From: Burkholderiales bacterium
GTDB lineage: Bacteria > Pseudomonadota > Gammaproteobacteria > Burkholderiales > Burkholderiaceae_D
Reading direction: 5' to 3'
Length of the DNA: 64,000 nt
NCBI GenBank assembly: GCA_016200895.1
Contig: JACQDX010000079.1
Span: 1 to 64,000 of the forward strand
The notes below the pieces were generated by a model. That model worked only from the letters and a program-made list of their open reading frames with translations, had not been told where the DNA came from and did no database searches. This document shows, in pieces, positions 28,545 to 39,188 of the stretch (positions are counted from its first letter, which is position 1; each line of letters starts with the position of its first letter). The position numbers and the translations under genes were made by a program.

Positions 28545-29519
28545 TCAGGTGTCCAGTGTTACCTCATGTTCGAGTTCGGTAATCAGGTTTGAGTGTGTCA
28601 TATCCACCAGGTTGCTGCGTATCCATTGATGGGCAGGGTTACGGCTATCCCTTTCATGCCACAACATATCGACGTGCACATCCGGCATGGCGAAAGGCAG
28701 TTCTTTCCAGACCAGGGCTTCAGTCATGCCGGTTGCGGCGACCAGGTGGCGCGGCAATACCGTCAACAAATCCGAGTTGGATACCACGCGGCCACTGGTA
28801 AAAAATTGATTGACTGTTAATACTATGCGTCTTTCCCTCCCCATCTGGGCCAGGGCTTCATCGACGAGGCCATGGGCGCGGCCAGAAAAACTCACCAGCA
28901 AATGTCTGGCATTGCAATAATCATCGAGTGTCAGCTTTTTATTGGCAAGCGGATGGTTACGACGCATGACGACCACGTAGTGGCCAGAATACAGCCTCTC
29001 ATGCCGTATCGCACTATTGGCCGCACCCTGCCCGCCTGTGAGCTGGGCCACCACGCCGGGGAAGAAGCCGATAGCGATATCAATATCGCCACGCATGAGC
29101 ATGGGGCGCGGTTCACGCGTGGTCAGCGGCACCATACGTACATTCACGCGGGGCGCTTCTTTTTCCAGGACATTCACCAGTGTAGGCATCCACAAGGCAG
29201 CAGTAGCGTCAGACATCGCCATCCTGAAGGTGGTTTGCGCCTGTGATACATCAAAGCTGGTCGGGGCAATCGCACTTTCCAGGCTGGACAGTGCCTGACG
29301 TATCGCCGGCCACAGGGTTTCAGCACGCGGCGTCGGCTTGACGCCATACGCTGTTCGTATCAATAACTCATCCCCCAGCGAATGACGCAGGCGTTTCAGG
29401 GCATTGGAGACGGCAGGCTGGGTCATGGCCAGCTTGTCTGCCGCACGGGTCAGGTTTTGCTCGATCATGACAGCATCAAAAACACGCAAGAGATTCAAAT
29501 CCAATGTCAGGAAATTCAC
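28545..29519 (-). CDS. LysR family transcriptional regulator
   Basis: LNLLRVFDAVMIEQNLTRAADKLAMTQPAVSNALKRLRHSLGDELLIRT. Confidence 0.93.
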   Translation of the reverse strand: MNFLTLDLNLLRVFDAVMIEQNLTRAADKLAMTQPAVSNALKRLRHSLGDELLIRTAYGVKPTPRAETLWPAIRQALSSLESAIAPTSFDVSQAQTTFRMAMSDATAALWMPTLVNVLEKEAPRVNVRMVPLTTREPRPMLMRGDIDIAIGFFPGVVAQLTGGQGAANSAIRHERLYSGHYVVVMRRNHPLANKKLTLDDYCNARHLLVSFSGRAHGLVDEALAQMGRERRIVLTVNQFFTSGRVVSNSDLLTVLPRHLVAATGMTEALVWKELPFAMPDVHVDMLWHERDSRNPAHQWIRSNLVDMTHSNLITELEHEVTLDT

Positions 29520-29676
29520 GTTATTTGCTCCGATTAGTAAAATACCAATATTTACTGACAGTTATTCATAAACAGCATAATTGATATGGTAAATCAAAAT
29601 TTGAATTATATGATGCACTGCAATATTATGACGTCATTACAAAGTGTTTAAGTGTTTAAAAAGAGTGGAGTAAATC

Positions 29677-29994
29677 ATGACTTTCCTAAATATCGCATTC
29701 CCGGCAGCCAGTGCCCTGCCAGTTTCACAAATCGCTATCAGTGCAGTTGTTGGTGCTGCCCGTCCATTGCTGGGTCTGTGTATCCTGGCCACTATGCTTA
29801 TCGTTTTCAAGCCTATGTTGCTGGGCATGTTGCGCGCTGCTTTGCTCGTCATCAGCCCAAAACAGTCCCGCGAAGAAAAAACAGCTTCACGTAATCTGCG
29901 TAATATGCTGACTATCCGCCGTATCGCCAATGACCTGGACCGTAGTTCGCCAAACATGGCGGCTGAATTGCGTGCCCTGGCTGCGCGTGGCTGA
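29677..29994 (+). CDS. Small membrane-associated hypothetical protein
   Basis: 105 aa; hydrophobic N-terminal half then a charged C-terminus. Confidence 0.6.
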   Translation: MTFLNIAFPAASALPVSQIAISAVVGAARPLLGLCILATMLIVFKPMLLGMLRAALLVISPKQSREEKTASRNLRNMLTIRRIANDLDRSSPNMAAELRALAARG

Positions 29995-30039
29995 GCGCCC
30001 CTAGCTAAACATAGCACGATTAAATAAGTAATTGGTATT

Positions 30040-30462
30040 ATGCAACATTCATCTGCTTATTCTTTAGCTGGCGCTTCAGCCGAGAGCACTATAGTGTCGC
30101 AAGCTCAGGCGCGCCAACTACGCTCGGTGGCTGGTTCCCGTAGTCTGGCATCGATGCTGCCTACCATACTGACGACAGGTCTGGTGAGTTTGGTAGCAAC
30201 TGCAGTCTTACGCCTGATGTGGATGGGCTGGGGCCATGATTTTGTTGGCGCATGGATGGAAGCCTGGCTGACTGTATGGCCTATCGCCTTTCCGGCGGCT
30301 TATATCAGCAAACCTCTGGTCAACAAGCTGGCGCGCATGTTGAGCAAGCCAGTCAACAGCGAATCTGCACTGAGTGCCAGCGGCATCATGCAGGTTTCTG
30401 ACGAGGCAACGGCAAAAAGTGGCTTGAAACGCAAGCCTGTATTATTGCCAGTACATCGTTGA
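30040..30462 (+). CDS. DUF2798 domain-containing membrane protein
   Basis: MLPTILTTGLVSLVATAVLRLMWMGWGHDFVGAWMEAWLTVWPIAFPAAYISKPLVNKLA. Confidence 0.75.
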   Translation: MQHSSAYSLAGASAESTIVSQAQARQLRSVAGSRSLASMLPTILTTGLVSLVATAVLRLMWMGWGHDFVGAWMEAWLTVWPIAFPAAYISKPLVNKLARMLSKPVNSESALSASGIMQVSDEATAKSGLKRKPVLLPVHR

Positions 30463-30505
30463 TTGCACTGATTGCCTATTAGTAGGGCGTTGCACAAGAT
30501 TGAAG

Positions 30506-30535
30506 AGCCGCAGGTAATCAACCTGCGGCTTTTTT
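30506..30535 (+). terminator. Rho-independent terminator
   Basis: agccgcaggt aatca acctgcggct ttttt; lies between convergent genes and overlaps the stop of the minus-strand gene. Confidence 0.8.
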
Positions 30536-31279
30536 GGTTTTGGCGTCAGTCAGGCCTGTGCACTGCTCCATATACTCTTGCATGACTTCTTCCTGTATCT
30601 TCCTGATGCTGCCGTCTTTTTCCATGTTGCGCAAAACAGCTTCTACCGCAGGAACCAGTTGCTGATGCCTGGCATGCAGGAAATGGTAGCCCAAGCGCTT
30701 TTCAAGCGATGGTTCGAGTATACGTATCTCATGCAAACCAAGTTTGCGCACCAGACAAAAGCTGAAGCGGGAATCAACAGCGACATCGGTGCGGCCAGCT
30801 TCAAGTTTCCTGAACAGGGATTCCAGACCTGGAGCAGTTTCTCTCTGCGGTATATTCTTTAGCCTGTCATCCAGATAGGCAATGCCGTTGACATAGCCGA
30901 CTACATAGGGTTTCAAGCTGTCGAAACCATCCACAGTAAAATTCTTTTTTGTGGCAAATACTACAACTTCCTCAAAAGCAATTGGAACACTGAGCTTGAT
31001 GGAATCTGGTAAACCGCTGTCGATGATCTTGGCTGCGATAGCATCAAGTTTTCCTGCGTTCCACATGTTCAGGGCCCGCGCACCCGGTACTGCAACAAAA
31101 TTAACCTTGATCCCCAATTGTCCATACGCTTTTTCCAGGACTTTCTGAGCCGTGGTGGTACTAGGACGTTTGGTATCAGGCAAGGAAATATCCAGACTGC
31201 GCTCTGCACGGCTTTGTGCCATACCCGGCAAGACCAGTATGTTACTTGCGAGCAGTAGCCGTAGCAGAAGTAGGCGCAT
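30518..31279 (-). CDS. Periplasmic substrate-binding protein (SBP_bac_3-like)
   Basis: Signal peptide; STTTAQKVLEKAYGQLGIKVNFVAVPGARALNMWNAGKLDAIA. Confidence 0.8.
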   Translation of the reverse strand: MRLLLLRLLLASNILVLPGMAQSRAERSLDISLPDTKRPSTTTAQKVLEKAYGQLGIKVNFVAVPGARALNMWNAGKLDAIAAKIIDSGLPDSIKLSVPIAFEEVVVFATKKNFTVDGFDSLKPYVVGYVNGIAYLDDRLKNIPQRETAPGLESLFRKLEAGRTDVAVDSRFSFCLVRKLGLHEIRILEPSLEKRLGYHFLHARHQQLVPAVEAVLRNMEKDGSIRKIQEEVMQEYMEQCTGLTDAKTKKAAG

Positions 31280-31371
31280 GGATTTCCCCGTATCTTGGCT
31301 GCCATCGCGTGACTAGCTCAGTTGGTATTTATACACCTGTTCATCATGTATTTCCAGCCAGAGAAAAAAAC

Positions 31372-31398
31372 AAAAACGCGACCTTGGTCGCGTTTTTT
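31372..31398. terminator. Bidirectional-looking terminator downstream of pckG
   Basis: aaaaacgcgacc tt ggtcgcgttttttg. Confidence 0.8.
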
Positions 31399-31420
31399 GT
31401 TATTACTCGCAGCTTAAAAC

Positions 31421-33271
31421 TCAGGCTGCCAAACGTTTTTCCAGGGCTACGCGGGTCGCTTCCAGCTCAACTGGCAAATGATAAGCCAGTTTTTCAAACA
31501 GCTCGGTATGCAGTTTCAATTCTGCTTCCCAGGCGGCCTTATCGATGGAAGTGATGGTGTCGAACTGCGCTTGCGTGAAGTTCAGACCTTCCCAGTTCAG
31601 GTCGGCAAAAGTTGGTGTCACGCCAAAGATGTTTTCCACACCGTTGGCCTGGCCTTCAATACGCTCCAGCATCCACTTCAGGACGCGCATATTGTCGCCA
31701 AAACCTGGCCAGACAAATTTGCCGTTTTCATCTGTACGGAACCAGTTGACGCAGAAAATTGCCGGTTGTGTCGCGCCAGCAGCTTCTATCTTCTTGCCCA
31801 TGTCCAGCCAGTGCTGGAAATAGTCACTCATGTTGTAGCCCATGAAAGGCAACATGGCGAAAGGATCACGACGTACCACGCCTTGCTGGCCAACGGCAGC
31901 AGCCGTGGTTTCTGAACCCATGGTCGCAGCCATGTAGACACCTTCTACCCAGTTGCGGGCTTCTGTCACCAGTGGCACAGTTGTCGAGCGGCGGCCACCG
32001 AAGATAAAGGCAGAGATAGGTACGCCAGCCGGATCATCCCAGGCTGCGTCAATAACCGGGTTTTGTGTTGCTGCAACCGTGAAACGCGCATTGGGATGGG
32101 CGGCTTTGCGGCCTGTCTCTTTGGCGATCTCTGGTGTCCAGTCCTTGCCTTGCCAGTCGATCAGGTGCGCCGGGGCTTCCTTGCTCATGCCTTCCCACCA
32201 GACATCGCCATCATCGGTCAGGCCGACATTGGTGAAGATGGTGTTGGCGGTCAGGGACGCCATGCAGTTGGAGTTGGTGGCGGTATTGGTACCTGGTGCC
32301 ACGCCAAAATAACCGGCTTCAGGATTGATCGCATACAAACGGCCATCCTTGCCAGGTTTGATCCAGGCAATATCATCACCAATGGTGGTGACTTTCCAGC
32401 CTTTGATAGCGGGGATCAGCATGGCGAAATTGGTTTTGCCGCAGGCAGACGGGAAAGCCGCTGCCACATAATGCTTTTTACCTTCTGGCGATTCGACACC
32501 CAGGATCAGCATATGTTCAGCCAGCCAGCCCTGGTCGCGCCCCATGGTGGACGCGATACGCAGTGCAAAGCATTTTTTGCCCAGCAGTGCATTGCCACCG
32601 TAACCGGAACCAAAAGACCAGATTTCGCGGGTCTCAGGATAATGCACGATGTATTTGGTGTTGTTGCAAGGCCATGCAACATCGGCCTGGCCTTCTGCCA
32701 ATGGTGCACCGACCGTGTGCACGCAAGGGACGAAATCACCATCGGTGCCCAGTACGTCATATACTGCCTGGCCCATGCGCGTCATGATGCGCATATTGAC
32801 GGCAACGTAAGCGGAATCAGACAATTCCACGCCTATGTGGGCGATAGGTGAACCCAGCGGGCCCATGGAGAAAGGCACGACATACATGGTGCGGCCACGC
32901 ATGCAACCATCAAACAGCGGGTTCAGGGTGGCGCGCATTTCTGCCGGTGCCATCCAGTTATTGGTAGGGCCTGCATCTTCCTTGTTGGCTGAACAGATAT
33001 AGGTGCGGTCTTCGACGCGGGCGACGTCCGACGGATCGGAACAGGCCAGGTAACTATTGGGGCGCTTGGCTTCATTCAGTTTTTTCATGGTGCCAGCGGC
33101 AACCATTTGCGCGCACAGACGGTCATATTCTTCTTGCGAGCCGTCACACCAATAGATATTGTCAGGTTTGGTCAAAGCCGCCATTTCGGCGATCCAGTTG
33201 ATCAATTTCTGATGTTTCACGTAAGCGGGTGCGTTTAATGCAGCCACACCTTTCATGATGGGTTGATTCAC
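31421..33271 (-). CDS. pckG: Phosphoenolpyruvate carboxykinase (GTP)
   Basis: [18 protein letters not shown]-loop, [34 protein letters not shown]. Confidence 0.97.
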   Translation of the reverse strand: MNQPIMKGVAALNAPAYVKHQKLINWIAEMAALTKPDNIYWCDGSQEEYDRLCAQMVAAGTMKKLNEAKRPNSYLACSDPSDVARVEDRTYICSANKEDAGPTNNWMAPAEMRATLNPLFDGCMRGRTMYVVPFSMGPLGSPIAHIGVELSDSAYVAVNMRIMTRMGQAVYDVLGTDGDFVPCVHTVGAPLAEGQADVAWPCNNTKYIVHYPETREIWSFGSGYGGNALLGKKCFALRIASTMGRDQGWLAEHMLILGVESPEGKKHYVAAAFPSACGKTNFAMLIPAIKGWKVTTIGDDIAWIKPGKDGRLYAINPEAGYFGVAPGTNTATNSNCMASLTANTIFTNVGLTDDGDVWWEGMSKEAPAHLIDWQGKDWTPEIAKETGRKAAHPNARFTVAATQNPVIDAAWDDPAGVPISAFIFGGRRSTTVPLVTEARNWVEGVYMAATMGSETTAAAVGQQGVVRRDPFAMLPFMGYNMSDYFQHWLDMGKKIEAAGATQPAIFCVNWFRTDENGKFVWPGFGDNMRVLKWMLERIEGQANGVENIFGVTPTFADLNWEGLNFTQAQFDTITSIDKAAWEAELKLHTELFEKLAYHLPVELEATRVALEKRLAA

Positions 33272-33644
33272 GATACTACCTCCAATGCCATTTCAATAAA
33301 AAAACCGGTGTAGCGGCACGGCAGGATCGTCGTTAGATTGTGGCGATGCGATCGCAGGAGCGCTCAAGCAAGGCGAACACCATAGCGGCGGTTCTGTCGG
33401 ATAATACGAAGACAAGAGGGTGTCTTGGCTCCTGGCTTGCGCCCGGCAGGATGGCGCGGGGCGGAAGAATCAAAAAGCTACGTAGGCGAACATTGTACAC
33501 GCGAGTCTGGCAGGAAGCGAATTTTGCCTCAGTTTTATTATCATTGTTTTACGTTTTGTGAAAGTGAAGATTTTTCAACTGAGGCATGAATGAAACCAGG
33601 AATGAAGATTTTCCCTGATTTTAGAGAATGAATAAGGATGAACC

Positions 33645-34598
33645 ATGAAAATAGCCATACTTGATGATTACCAGGACGTAGTCCGGCAACTGCCTTGCTT
33701 TGACTTATTGAAGGATCATGAAGTCAAAGTGTTTAACAATACTGCCGTGGGCATAGGCCAACTGGCGATACGCCTGCATCCGTTTGATGCCGTGGTGCTG
33801 ATACGCGAACGCACCCGCCTGACCCGCGCCCTGATGCAAAAGCTGCCTAATCTGAAGCTGATATCACAAACCGGCAAGGTGGCAGGCAATATTGATATGG
33901 AAGCAGCGGCTGAACTGGATATCACGGTGCTGGAAGGTATTGGTGATCCGACTGCACCAGCCGAACTAACCTGGACCCTGATCATGGCCGCTTCGCGCCG
34001 CCTGACCAGTTATGCACAGCTCTTGCAGGAAGGTGCATGGCAAACCTCATCCCTTAATCCTGTGCATAACCAGCTGGGACGGGTTTTGAAGAAGCGTAGC
34101 CTGGGTATCTGGGGCTACGGCAAGATCGGCAAGATGATCGCTGGTTATGCCCAGGCCTTCGGCATGCAAGTCGTGGTCTGGGGACGTGAACCCAGCCGCG
34201 CACAGGCAGCCGCAGATGGTTTGCAGGTGGCGCTATCCAAAGAGGCTTTTTTTGCTGAGTGCGACATCATCAGCATGCATCTGCGTTTGAATGACGCCAC
34301 CCGCGGCATCGTCAGCCCGGCTGATCTGGCCCTGATGAAGCCCGATGCCTTATTCGTCAACACCAGCCGTGCAGAACTCGTGCAGGCAGGTGCGCTGGAA
34401 GCGGCGCTGGACGCCGGTCGCCCCGGCTTTGCTGCAATTGATGTTTTCGAAAGTGAACCTGTCGCCATTGACCATCCACTGCTGCACAGGGAAAATGTAT
34501 TGGCCACCCCGCATCTGGGTTATGTAGAGCAAAGCAGTTATGAATTGTATTTCCGCATCGCCTTCCAGAACATCCTCGACCATGCTGCAGCACCCTGA
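33645..34598 (+). CDS. D-2-hydroxyacid dehydrogenase family protein
   Basis: LGIWGYGKIGKMIAGYAQAFGMQVVVWGR, LFVNTSRAELV, ATPHLGYVEQSSYELYF. Confidence 0.93.
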   Translation: MKIAILDDYQDVVRQLPCFDLLKDHEVKVFNNTAVGIGQLAIRLHPFDAVVLIRERTRLTRALMQKLPNLKLISQTGKVAGNIDMEAAAELDITVLEGIGDPTAPAELTWTLIMAASRRLTSYAQLLQEGAWQTSSLNPVHNQLGRVLKKRSLGIWGYGKIGKMIAGYAQAFGMQVVVWGREPSRAQAAADGLQVALSKEAFFAECDIISMHLRLNDATRGIVSPADLALMKPDALFVNTSRAELVQAGALEAALDAGRPGFAAIDVFESEPVAIDHPLLHRENVLATPHLGYVEQSSYELYFRIAFQNILDHAAAP

Positions 34599-34830
34599 TC
34601 TTTAATGTAAGACATTGCACGGGCAGCATGCTCTGCCTGTGCAAACCCAGCGACTCAATCGCCGGTTTCCCACATCTCCAGTAGCTCCACACCTGGCAAA
34701 CGCCATGTTCCAGAATGTATGCCTATTGTAGCTTTAGCTTGCTACATGGTTACCGACTTGTAGTCTGTGTAATCTCTGGTAACAGCCTCTTTGTAGTCAA
34801 AAAAACAAAGCTAGAATCAACAAGCTTTAC

Positions 34831-34869
34831 ATCATAAGAAGAAATCATAAGTAGAAATTATAAGTAGAA
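34831..34869. repeat. Three tandem 13-bp repeats (atcataagaagaa/atcataagtagaa/attataagtagaa)
   Basis: Read directly upstream of the 34990 CDS. Confidence 0.85.
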
Positions 34870-34989
34870 AAACAGGCATGCTTTCAAAGCCCGTTCTGTA
34901 CTAGGGCTGCGATCTTGCGTGTCTTAAAGTAGTCCCCCGAATGACGATTCTATTCAGCTCAACAAGTAGCAAACTCCAGGGAGTATTTC

Positions 34990-36249
34990 ATGAAGTCCTT
35001 TTTTCAAGCAGCCGTGCAAATCTTGTTTTCATTCCTGTTTCTTTTTGCGGGTAACAGTTTTGCGCAAGGCCTTGCGCTGCCAGCACCCGACTGTACAAGC
35101 AAGCTGCCAGTCGCTAAAAGCCACACCATTGCGTACGTCAATTACCAGAATCAATCAGGGCAAATTACGTTCTGGGAGAGCGACAATTTCTGTTACGCCG
35201 ACAAGGCTGTCTGGTGGGAGCCGGGTTCTGCGGCCTACCTGACGCAACGTGCCTCTGTCTACAGTCCGGTTAATCCTGCCAAAGACCCGGTGGGTACTAA
35301 ACGACCTGTCATCATCTATACCCATCCGAACGGCCAGACAGAAAAGTTCATGTTCAAGGAAAGCAGCATACCGAGCGACAATCCCTATCCGACTTCGACC
35401 TTGTTCCAGAGCGTGCTGGTGCAGGCGCTGAATGCAGGCTACACCGTGATTACACTGGAATTCAGGCATCCGATTGCATCCTATGATGCAAAACTTAATA
35501 CCGCGCCAGGCAACACCGACATTCGTGACGGCATACAATTCATGCGTTACAACGCAGAGCAGTTGCATATCGATCCTGACAATCTCTTCCTGGTAGGCCA
35601 GTCGCGCGGTTCATTGAATATGCTGTGGGGTATCAAGGATAATGCGGCTAGTAGCGATGCCCAGCGTCCATGGCGCTCAGCATCTTCCAAGGCCAATGCC
35701 ATCTGGGATTACCAGGCGCAGACTTGCTATGACCGTGCCACGGTTGAAAATAACTTTGTGCTGCCATCTTCTTATGCTGTCTTTGAAGCGGATCCAAAGT
35801 TCCCAGAACCACCTGGTTACAAGGCAGGTTGCTCGCTGGGCGCAGTAGGAAATTCTTCCTCTATTCCGCCCATGGTGCTGATGTACGATGAAGCACCCCT
35901 GAGTATCAGCACAGTGAGCTTGCAGAATTATTGCTCCACTGACTGGTCCAGCGAGTATTGCTGGAAGAAATTGAAATGGCATGATGCAGATAACATCTGG
36001 AATACCTGGTTTGATGAACATGACGCCAACTTTGGCGTAGCGATGAACCAGGCATACGGCAACGCCGGTGCTGGCACAAAAATACAGGCTTGCTATGGGG
36101 TTGCTATCACTTACGATGATCCATCAGGTCCATGGAATGGCTATCGCGGGTTGACCAGTTTCTTTAATCAATACAGGACCGTGCCAGCAGTGAATGCATT
36201 TACACCATTTGAATGTCCACAGGTAAAGCACACACCACCAAATATATGA
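34990..36249 (+). CDS. Secreted alpha/beta-hydrolase-like protein
   Basis: Signal peptide; FLVGQSRGSLNMLWGI nucleophile-elbow-like GxSxG; RPVIIYTHPNGQTEKFMF. Confidence 0.6.
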   Translation: MKSFFQAAVQILFSFLFLFAGNSFAQGLALPAPDCTSKLPVAKSHTIAYVNYQNQSGQITFWESDNFCYADKAVWWEPGSAAYLTQRASVYSPVNPAKDPVGTKRPVIIYTHPNGQTEKFMFKESSIPSDNPYPTSTLFQSVLVQALNAGYTVITLEFRHPIASYDAKLNTAPGNTDIRDGIQFMRYNAEQLHIDPDNLFLVGQSRGSLNMLWGIKDNAASSDAQRPWRSASSKANAIWDYQAQTCYDRATVENNFVLPSSYAVFEADPKFPEPPGYKAGCSLGAVGNSSSIPPMVLMYDEAPLSISTVSLQNYCSTDWSSEYCWKKLKWHDADNIWNTWFDEHDANFGVAMNQAYGNAGAGTKIQACYGVAITYDDPSGPWNGYRGLTSFFNQYRTVPAVNAFTPFECPQVKHTPPNI

Positions 36250-36302
36250 GTGCTACTCAGACTTACCCCGGTCCAGGAGCAAGTCTTAAGGGAGGCATGA
36301 GG

Positions 36303-37049
36303 CTACAATAACTTGAACTCGCAGTCTGGCCGCGACCTTGCATGGTAGGCGGCCAGCAAACCGGCCAGTTGCGAGCGCGTTCCTACGTTGAGCTTGTCAA
36401 ATATTTTCATCAGGTGATGTTTGATCGTGATTTCACTGAGGCAAAGACTCTCAGAAATTTCACGATTGGTCTTGCCCTGACCGACATGCAGTGCAATTTC
36501 TGATTCGCGTTTAGTCAGTGTATTGAGCTTGCTTTCAAACTGGCTGAAATCATTGAAATGATCGATGACCTTGCACATCACTTCATGAATAAGTGGGCAT
36601 AGTCGCCTCAGCAATGCGGCTTTCGGCTCATCGAAGTGGTCATCAATATCAAAAAAACTATAGTAGGTGCCAACGCAGCGCTGGGCATCAAACACGCCAT
36701 GTGAGACAAGATTTTTCAGGCCGGTACTGCGAAAGTGTTCGAACCATAAAGGTGGAATATCCGTCCATGGATTGCTAACAGAAAAAAATTGCGGTTCCTG
36801 TGTCGCAATCCAGCGCCGCAAAATTGGCGAATCCATGCCGCCAGCTTTATTGCGTATATTGTCGAGATGGGCTACCGGGAAATTATCGGTAATGACGTAA
36901 TCAAGTCCCACACCCCCGGCATGCACGCGGCCATAACCGCAGTAAATAGCAGCATGTGGATAAAGAGGGCGAATTGACTTGCGCAGCCATTCTTTAAAGT
37001 CAGCGACAGTAATAACTGAAGCCGCTTCCAACAGCAATTGATCAATCAA
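36303..37049 (-). CDS. LuxR family transcriptional regulator
   Basis: C-terminal LTKRESEIALHVGQGKTNREISESLCLSEITIKHHLMKIFDKLNVGTRSQL. Confidence 0.9.
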   Translation of the reverse strand: MIDQLLLEAASVITVADFKEWLRKSIRPLYPHAAIYCGYGRVHAGGVGLDYVITDNFPVAHLDNIRNKAGGMDSPILRRWIATQEPQFFSVSNPWTDIPPLWFEHFRSTGLKNLVSHGVFDAQRCVGTYYSFFDIDDHFDEPKAALLRRLCPLIHEVMCKVIDHFNDFSQFESKLNTLTKRESEIALHVGQGKTNREISESLCLSEITIKHHLMKIFDKLNVGTRSQLAGLLAAYHARSRPDCEFKLL

Positions 37050-37439
37050 ATTCTTCCTCCATAATCTGAGTCCGCCCAGACTATCTTTAATGATATTGCA
37101 CTGTCAATGACGTGCCGGAGGATAAAATTGAGTAATTTTTGCGTTACTAAGCGATGTTTAAATTCTGTGGTGACCTATAAGAAGTCGTTTGTTTCCATAG
37201 AAAAAAGCGTCAAGCCATCACCTTGACTATACAAGCTATTTTGCACTAGTTTCTTTGCGACATTTTTTCTGATTCAAATGCTTACAATAAATTCCAGGAA
37301 TGAGCGTCTGGAAACAACAAAATCAGTTGCTCTGGCGATGTGAGCGGATGCGTTCACCCGCATTGCTTGCATATAGTGTTGACGGTTGATTGCCGGGAGG
37401 TGCTGAGCTTTCCGTGTGCGCCCAAGGGGCAGTCTGATT

Positions 37440-38366
37440 TTACACTTGCCAGCCCGATCCGGTCCCACCGATGATCCCCGGAACGACCTTACGAAGGTGG
37501 CCGGAAAATTCAAGCAAGTGAGGTGACTGATGGCCGGTGCGCGACCAGGTCGCTTCAAAGCTGATTGTGACTTGGCGGCCAGATTTGTCGGTGATCGGAG
37601 ATGAAGCGTGTCCGCTTGCAGTCACTTTCGATTTTGGCAGTATCGCCGATCCGATCCCCAATGCGGCCCACTCCTCCAATACCTGGTAGCTCATGGCTTC
37701 GCCAGAGTATTCCTGGAGCTTGCGACGCTGGCTGCGAAACAAGGCGCGGGTCGCGCGCGACAACCCGCAGGCATCCGGCACCATGACATAGGTCTCATTT
37801 GCAATGTCTTTGAGTTGTACCGAATGCGGAGGCCGCCCGCCCGGCCACACTGCGCATCGGGGGATGAAGATCAGTGGTTCTTCATACAGGAATGTGGCGA
37901 CCCACGCTCCTTTGTGAACATTTGCGACGCCAAAAACAAAATCCAGGAGACCTTCACCAAGCATGCGGTAAAGGTCCGTCATGTTCATCTCGCGCAGCAC
38001 CACGTCAACGTCTGGGTTGCGCAGGCGGAACGGCTCAATCATCAGGCCCAGCAGGTTAGCACTGATCAGCGGTGACGTGCCGATGCGGATCAAACGCTTG
38101 TCTGGATTCAGGAAAACCTGAGTCTGGTGAACCAGGCTGGTCTGCGCGCTCAGCACCTCATTAATGTAGGGCAAGACGTGCACACCAAAGGGTGTCAGCG
38201 CGACCTTCCGGGTTGTGCGAACGAACAAGCGTTGTCCCAACTCCTCTTCGAGTTGCGCGATGCCGTTCGACAGCGTTGGCTGGGTCACGCAACATTCCGC
38301 CGCAGCGGCCGTGAACGAACCGGTAGAGGCGATGGCACTGGCAAAGCGAAGTTGGTTGAGATTCAT
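37440..38366 (-). CDS. LysR family transcriptional regulator
   Basis: MNLNQLRFASAIASTGSFTAAAAECCVTQPTLSNGIAQLEEELGQRLFVRTTRKVALTPFG. Confidence 0.93.
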   Translation of the reverse strand: MNLNQLRFASAIASTGSFTAAAAECCVTQPTLSNGIAQLEEELGQRLFVRTTRKVALTPFGVHVLPYINEVLSAQTSLVHQTQVFLNPDKRLIRIGTSPLISANLLGLMIEPFRLRNPDVDVVLREMNMTDLYRMLGEGLLDFVFGVANVHKGAWVATFLYEEPLIFIPRCAVWPGGRPPHSVQLKDIANETYVMVPDACGLSRATRALFRSQRRKLQEYSGEAMSYQVLEEWAALGIGSAILPKSKVTASGHASSPITDKSGRQVTISFEATWSRTGHQSPHLLEFSGHLRKVVPGIIGGTGSGWQV

Positions 38367-38488
38367 TTGTCATTTATAGCATATATGAATGAATTACATG
38401 CGAAAAGACAATTTCCGTATGAATCTGGAAATGAGTAAGCTTCATGCATGTCGGCATCCTGCTGACGGAAATCTCAAGGAGAATGAAG

Positions 38489-38770
38489 ATGGTTTATTTG
38501 CAAATTGGTCTGAATGTCGCGGCGGAGGATAGGCCCGCGGCTGCCGCGATCTACACCCAATTCAAAGGCTTGTTCCTGGATCAGGTAAAGGGGGCGTTGT
38601 CCAAGGACCTGCTGATCCGCGATGAGGACGTGCAGGTCTTGCACAGCTTCGATTCGGACGAGAGCGCCAGGACCTACCTCTCCAGTACACTCTTTCAGCA
38701 AGACGTGGTCACGGCACTGAAACCGCTGTTGCTAAGTCCTCCAGATGTGCGTATCTACGCCGCAGCCTGA
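38489..38770 (+). CDS. Small hypothetical protein, cytosolic paralogue of the next gene
   Basis: AAGGAG ribosome-binding site; 93 aa; about 52/92 identical residues by eye to the 38814 protein. Confidence 0.75.
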   Translation: MVYLQIGLNVAAEDRPAAAAIYTQFKGLFLDQVKGALSKDLLIRDEDVQVLHSFDSDESARTYLSSTLFQQDVVTALKPLLLSPPDVRIYAAA

Positions 38771-38813
38771 GCCATCGGCAGCTGTCCCCATATCATTTCA
38801 CCAGAAGAATTTC

Positions 38814-39188
38814 ATGAAGAATAGCTTTCAACACGCGATTACCAAACTGTTATCTGCCATACTTGTCGCATCAGCCTTCGCGGTACCAGGCTTTGCATTT
38901 GCAGAAAAGGCGTACCTCGAAATCACGCTCAAGGTCGATCCACAAGACCGGGCTGCTGCCGCAGCGATCTACTCGAAACTCAAGCAGCCATTTCTTAGCA
39001 AAATTCCGGGCGCGAAGTCGAAGGAGCTTCTGGTCCGTGATGATGACGTCCAGGTGCTGCATGGATTCGCCACCCGTAAGCAAGCCGAAGCTTACCTTAG
39101 CAGCGACCTCTTCACGAAGGATGTCGTAGTCAGCCTTAAGCCTTTGCTAAAAGCCGATCCCGAAGTCCGGATTTATTCGGCTGATTGA
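38814..39188 (+). CDS. Small hypothetical protein with signal peptide, secreted paralogue of the previous gene
   Basis: MKNSFQHAITKLLSAILVASAFAVPGFAFAE signal peptide then KAYLEITLKVDPQDRAAAAAIYSKLK. Confidence 0.78.
   Translation: MKNSFQHAITKLLSAILVASAFAVPGFAFAEKAYLEITLKVDPQDRAAAAAIYSKLKQPFLSKIPGAKSKELLVRDDDVQVLHGFATRKQAEAYLSSDLFTKDVVVSLKPLLKADPEVRIYSAD

Noticed and set aside
32063-32851. Antisense ORF opposite pckG, and 25536-26327 opposite riboflavin synthase
   Set aside because: Opposite strand of strongly supported genes; sequence looks like reverse-strand translation.
36303-37049. Quorum-sensing LuxR/LuxI system
   Set aside because: A LuxR-family regulator is present but no LuxI-type synthase is in the window; at most a solo regulator.
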